In this document: positions 50,601-51,210 of the stretch, in pieces | How the letters are laid out: each line of letters starts with the position of its first letter | How positions within the stretch are numbered: position 1 is the stretch's first letter | From: CAZOKZ01 sp964580585 | GTDB taxonomy: Bacteria > Sumerlaeota > Sumerlaeia > SLMS01 > JAHLLQ01 | Assembly (NCBI GenBank): GCA_964580585.1 | Contig: CAZOKZ010000030.1 | Span: 1-51,210, forward strand | Reading direction: 5' to 3' | DNA: 51,210 bases | Notes under the pieces: model-generated | Database searches by the model: none | What the model was told of the DNA's origin: nothing | What the model saw: only the letters and a program-made list of their open reading frames with translations | Made by a program: the position numbers and the translations under genes

Positions 50601-51210
50601 TGCCTTCGACCGCCACCCAGATCGATCTGGCGTTCAATAATGGTGGTTCGACCTGGCACAATAACAACGGAGCGGACTGGCACATCTTGACGGGTACGCT
50701 GATGACCTTCACTTCGGTCGCCAGCCAGGATGGCCAAGTGATGGAATCGACCGAGACGTCGAATGTGGGCGGGTCCATTGCCGCGACATCGACAACGGCA
50801 AAATTGGGCGACGAATCGACGAAGAAACAGTGCAAGTCGATCCTGAGCTTCAATACGGCCGGTTTGCCCGATGGGGCCGTGATCGACAAAGCGACGTTGA
50901 CGGTGACGCGCGTGAGCGCCAGCGGGAATCCTAGCTCGCTCGGTTACATCAAAGTGAACGTGCAAAAGGGTGCCTATGGTGGCTCGACGACGCTGGCGAC
51001 CGGTGACTTCCAGGCATCTTCGACTGCATCGAACGTCGCGACGATTCCGTATCCGACAGCCAATGGATCGAAGAGCGCGGATCTGAATGCAGCGGGTAAG
51101 AGCTCCATCAACAAGACGGGGACGACTCAGTTCAAGTTGGAGTTTGTGGCCGACGACGATAACGACTCGACGACGGACTGTTTGAACCTGGGTATGAGCG
51201 AAAATTCAAC
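47633..51210 (+). CDS. Secreted GH57-family glycan-active protein with three CBM25 modules (3' end outside window)
   Basis: At least 1192 codons, open to the window edge. ATG at 47633 with GAAAGGA upstream. Signal peptide about 1-29 (F-G-I-A-L-A-L-A-G-S-G-A-Q-A). GH57 N-domain: H40-M-H42-Q-P, G-Y-F-P-T-E206-M-C-F-S (nucleophile region) and L-A-H-D346-G-D-N (acid region). A Thr-Pro repeat linker lies at about 787-820. CBM25 starch-binding modules are at about 682-785, 821-917 and 922-1021 (each with G-Q-S-V, A-T/S-T-V-K, N-N-G-G-x-T-W and G-A-D-W-H). A further beta domain begins at about 1023 (S-I-L-S-F-N-T-A-G-L-P-D-G). Likely an extracellular alpha-glucan amylase or debranching-type enzyme. 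Confidence 0.9.
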   Translation, partial: MKSPFVRNTWGAVGFGIALALAGSGAQAQNNNPKVSYLWHMHQPIYWNDQLRAGGTDRYEYAWESIQQKDGGAARPENDLREIFGSEDRKAAYQYRTRDSLASISGHAKSGAAMSFSGALAENIGSLGAANQLGYNGAWADPVKQAMGWTTTGGKKRMDVVNFTMHHSLAGLLDPVTVKMEIKLNQEKMKEVYGANAVSKGYFPTEMCFSERLIPILVDLGIEWSIVSGEHIARACPDFPLQLGSGGVNCAPPNKADQINPNGVDFIRQSISRGCGPVNANPLSYRPAYAKYVDPNTGVEKKMKVIPADQATSWQDGYGCINGGFITALNAKNSTSLPSLVLLAHDGDNAFGGGYSYYNECVPNLANDVASRGGEMISIDQYLSQYTVPTGTVIHVEDGGWVNADGDFGSPTYINWNYPLLNSAGQHDPVNGWHEKVREMAIFTETLNRVLTAQQIQGSSPNYAKILHPDGSTSAVDRAWHYYLGSLDSGNVYYGTPLDLEIKGTIGCNEAFQHVDPIISANLSADTTAPTIFLPQRFPYNPGSLNYGVEHQYKQVYDDGDFHIWTFVSDVNTISSVKLKYRIDVNGVNPISSNQNETYAGGSEVGAWQTLTMNGRAFPANNVYNKPGLNYFELPAHIARHYSVEVTGLRSKLIDYYVEATDSRGNVSKSPIQHVWIGDGSGAVPPTNVVTTTPNPPAKGQSVTINYDATGRNLAGASTVKIHIGKNGWQGTITPDPAMTANGTNKWKYTYTVPADANIIDIAFNNGGSTWDNNGGADWHITTSGTSPTPTPTPTSTPTPTPTPTPTPTPTPTPTPTPIPGAVMLSPNPPKAGQSVTVTYDPRGRSLASATTVKVHKGTNGWATVDSPNASMTKNANGFWVITYTVPSTASKIDLAFNNGGTTWDNNNGADWHYNTATSPIIPGFVATDPAPPIKGQSVKIQYDPRNGPLASATTVKVHKGINNWATVDATDAAMTKNASTGYWELTYTVPSTATQIDLAFNNGGSTWHNNNGADWHILTGTLMTFTSVASQDGQVMESTETSNVGGSIAATSTTAKLGDESTKKQCKSILSFNTAGLPDGAVIDKATLTVTRVSASGNPSSLGYIKVNVQKGAYGGSTTLATGDFQASSTASNVATIPYPTANGSKSADLNAAGKSSINKTGTTQFKLEFVADDDNDSTTDCLNLGMSENS

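Noticed and set aside
47990..50965. 991-codon open frame on the minus strand
   Set aside because: It is the exact antisense of the GH57/CBM25 gene, which has a signal peptide, family motifs and repeated domains. The antisense product is Arg/His-rich with Gly-Val repeats mirroring the Thr-Pro linker.

Overview
The window is a gene-dense piece of a bacterial chromosome (about 50 genes in 51 kb, moderate GC, frequent GTG/TTG starts). It has no tRNA, rRNA, CRISPR array, transposase or integrase that I could see. A heptose-1-phosphate adenylyltransferase (LPS core), a WlbB/WbpD-like sugar N-acetyltransferase, a TonB-like protein and several exported proteins point to an LPS-bearing (diderm) envelope. 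The mixture (Asp23/AmaP beside accBC, a membrane pyrophosphatase, PilM-like and GspG-like pieces, GH57 with CBM25, and the 'accacgaagg/cacgaag' dispersed repeat) suggests an uncultured, deep-branching phylum. I cannot name the taxon from sequence alone.

Layout. 1-9.7 kb: 3' part of polyphosphate kinase, then a minus-strand run of a TonB-like protein, a FecR/GspG-like fusion, lipoamide dehydrogenase, a PilM-like ATPase overlapping pgeF, a PAS-HPt protein and a MazG-like pyrophosphohydrolase. 9.8-11.8 kb: aguB-aguA, which turn agmatine into putrescine. 11.8-13.3 kb: fabI-hisA. 13.7-16.2 kb: an alpha/beta hydrolase, a PHP-like protein and a small gene broken, or recoded, by a -1 shift at a run of nine T. 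16.2-23.7 kb: a DUF2726 protein, an unknown protein, a dispersed-repeat pair, then one long minus-strand operon accB-accC-asp23-amaP-rfaE2-(PcrA-tail domain)-gatC-gatA. 24.1-29.8 kb: a parvulin-type chaperone with a LysM nested in it, mnmG, HU and a zinc-ribbon protein. 30.1-34.4 kb: a B12-type radical SAM enzyme, a DUF309 protein, two paralogous membrane coiled-coil proteins and the sugar acetyltransferase. 36.7-47.1 kb: a propeller-thioredoxin protein, a GT2 glycosyltransferase, H+/Na+-pyrophosphatase, a 12-repeat kelch protein, a CtpA-type protease with a good sigma-54 promoter, a membrane protein and an SRAP protein. 47.6 kb to the end: a large secreted GH57 protein with three CBM25 starch-binding modules, running off the window.

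The most unusual region is 34.4-36.7 kb. A module of very small genes is present twice in tandem: a 47/48-aa protein, a perfect 12-bp hairpin with a compensatory base-pair change between copies, a 12-codon mini-ORF with a strong Shine-Dalgarno, a Gln/Arg-rich ~85-aa protein, a 65-aa protein (38 of 65 positions identical between copies by eye), and a GC-rich terminator. The first and last proteins of each copy end in Pro-Gly-Ser/Thr-Ser. I recognise no known family in it. It is my candidate for an undescribed system.
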